Source: an uncultured Duncaniella sp. (GTDB lineage Bacteria > Bacteroidota > Bacteroidia > Bacteroidales > Muribaculaceae). From it: 51,284 bases of DNA. Below, one piece after another: positions 50,607 through 51,284 of this stretch. A program made the translations under genes and the position numbers. The notes beneath the pieces were generated by a model. The model made no database searches. It saw nothing but the letters and a program-made list of their open reading frames with translations, and was not told where the DNA came from. The stretch spans positions 1 through 51,284 of the forward strand of contig CAJURI010000009.1 of NCBI GenBank assembly GCA_910588795.1. Direction: 5' to 3'. The first letter of the stretch is position 1, and each line of letters opens with the position of its first letter.

Positions 50607-51209
50607 TTATTGCCCCAAGATATTTGCTATATCTGATGGATGTGTATGTAATAGCTTGATAATAAGGACAGTAGCATAGGGGGGGGGTAATTGCAGCTTG
50701 TCGCGGAGCATTGCCATTATGCGGGCTTTGTGTTTCTTCACCGTTATTTCGGCAATGTCAAGCCTCTTGGCGATGTCGGCATTCCTGAGCCCCTCTACAA
50801 AACTCATCCGCAGTATTGCGCGGTCCTTCTGTGGAAGCGACTCTATGGCGTCATAGAGCATGTCGAGGGTCTCCTGTTCGAGTATTGCTACATCAAGGTC
50901 GGGAGTGCACTGCTCAATGGTCCCCGATCCGAGATAATTGTTGCGGGAATTGTGTTTTCTCAGCAGGCTTATCGAGCTGTGGAATATGCTTTTGAGGATA
51001 TATGAATACCACGCCATGGAGTTCACGAACCTGTGACGTTCGTTGTACGAGTCCATTACGGCATCCTGCACACAGTCCTCTGCAAGATATGACAGTTCCT
51101 CTCCGAGTTGTCTTGACGCATAAACAAGCAGTCCGGGATACAGATGTTCGTAGAATGCTTCGAGTCTGCCGGAACGAAAGGTTTTGTAGATGTGGTCATA
51201 ATCAAACAC
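50607..51209 (-). CDS. ECF-like RNA polymerase sigma factor
   Basis: 200 residues. The sigma-70 region 2 (about 12-80) includes LAEDCVQDAVMDSYN and SMAWYSYILKSIFHSSISLLRKH. Region 4 (about 118-168) holds the helix-turn-helix GLRNADIAKRLDIAEITVKKHKARIMAML. It belongs to the Bacteroidota ECF group, most of which lie next to anti-sigma and SusCD genes; none is seen here. The C-terminal 27 residues follow a run of nine C (PPP) near the end of the gene. No gene after it on this strand except the ion channel. Target genes unknown. Confidence 0.85.
   Translation of the reverse strand: MFDYDHIYKTFRSGRLEAFYEHLYPGLLVYASRQLGEELSYLAEDCVQDAVMDSYNERHRFVNSMAWYSYILKSIFHSSISLLRKHNSRNNYLGSGTIEQCTPDLDVAILEQETLDMLYDAIESLPQKDRAILRMSFVEGLRNADIAKRLDIAEITVKKHKARIMAMLRDKLQLPPPYATVLIIKLLHTHPSDIANILGQ
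50679..50687. repeat. Run of nine G (nine C in the sigma gene)
   Basis: A G9 tract on the plus strand lies inside the sigma-factor gene near its 3' end. Such tracts slip readily. Loss of one base would end the protein 16 residues later with a different tail (about 190 residues in all); gain of one would extend the frame beyond the present stop. Confidence 0.9.
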
Positions 51210-51213
51210 GTTG

Positions 51214-51221
51214 CAAATTTA
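51214..51221 (-). promoter_or_regulatory. -7 box of the sigma-factor gene
   Basis: TAAATTTG on the minus strand matches TAnnTTTG. No TTTG lies 20 nt upstream, as far as the window shows. The mRNA leader would be very short (a few nucleotides). Confidence 0.5.
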
Positions 51222-51284
51222 GTGATTTATATTATTACTGTCCGCTAAACCATAAAATAGTGAGTCCAACTTCTTGAACGGCAG

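Noticed and set aside
1..51284. tRNA genes, insertion sequences, prophage or integrated elements
   Set aside because: The gaps are short and contain no T-arm pattern, transposase frame, integrase or flanking direct repeats that I could find.

Overview
The window is a gene-dense stretch of a Bacteroidota chromosome, order Bacteroidales; base composition and gene content fit Muribaculaceae best, but that family placement is inference. Support: Bacteroides-type promoters (a TTTG-like -33 box, about 20 nt, then TAnnTTTG) lie before several genes; there are a MoxR/DUF58/BatA-E operon, DUF4290 and DUF3332 proteins, a PorQ-like protein, a type III glutamine synthetase and a class II (B12-dependent) ribonucleotide reductase; Shine-Dalgarno sequences are weak. 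I see no tRNA, rRNA, insertion sequence, prophage or CRISPR array. The region looks like core chromosome.

Layout. 1-4.9 kb (+): glutamine synthetase III, a strong terminator, then primosomal helicase PriA. 4.8-9.7 kb (-): VanZ-like protein, DUF3332 protein, MltF-like transglycosylase, AIR synthase, universal stress protein. 9.8-18.7 kb (-): a small DNA-binding protein, then the complete Bat operon (moxR, DUF58, DUF4381-like, batA, batB, batC, batD, batE) closed by a palindromic terminator. 18.8-25.6 kb (-): a tightly packed run (TetR, fabG, DUF4290, rimM, small acidic protein, OmpA-like, proS, HU, membrane HU-LysM protein) ended by a strong hairpin terminator. 25.6-26.4 kb (-): nitroreductase, divergent from nrdJ. 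26.5-33.7 kb (+): nrdJ, two lipoproteins, a SUI1/YciH-type factor and an AddA/RecB-like helicase-nuclease. 33.7-37.6 kb (-): uvrA and a MltD-like transglycosylase. 37.8-42.0 kb (+): a four-gene phenylalanine/tyrosine operon behind an attenuator. 42.0-48.1 kb (+): porQ-like gene, cmk, ispH, small lipoprotein, thrC, then an unknown protein, an acyltransferase and a nitrilase. 48.2-51.2 kb (-): ABC-F ATPase, ion channel and a sigma factor.

The standout is the 450-bp gap before pheA. A near-consensus promoter drives a short leader that encodes a 19-residue peptide containing 5 Phe and 5 Tyr. It is followed by a segment that can pair exactly (9 bp) with the 5' arm of a GC-rich terminator ending in six T. 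A protector helix over codons 6-9 completes a classical 1:2 / 2:3 / 3:4 attenuator. The four genes behind it (prephenate dehydratase, aminotransferase, DAHP synthase-chorismate mutase, prephenate dehydrogenase) make both Phe and Tyr, which matches the leader's codons. Other points of note are an ABC-F protein whose second ATPase domain has lost its Walker A lysine and catalytic glutamate, an HU domain fused to a membrane segment and a LysM-like domain, an AddA-like nuclease with no AddB beside it, a channel with a TVGCD filter, and palindromes sharing the core GTTTTTAAAC at gene ends.
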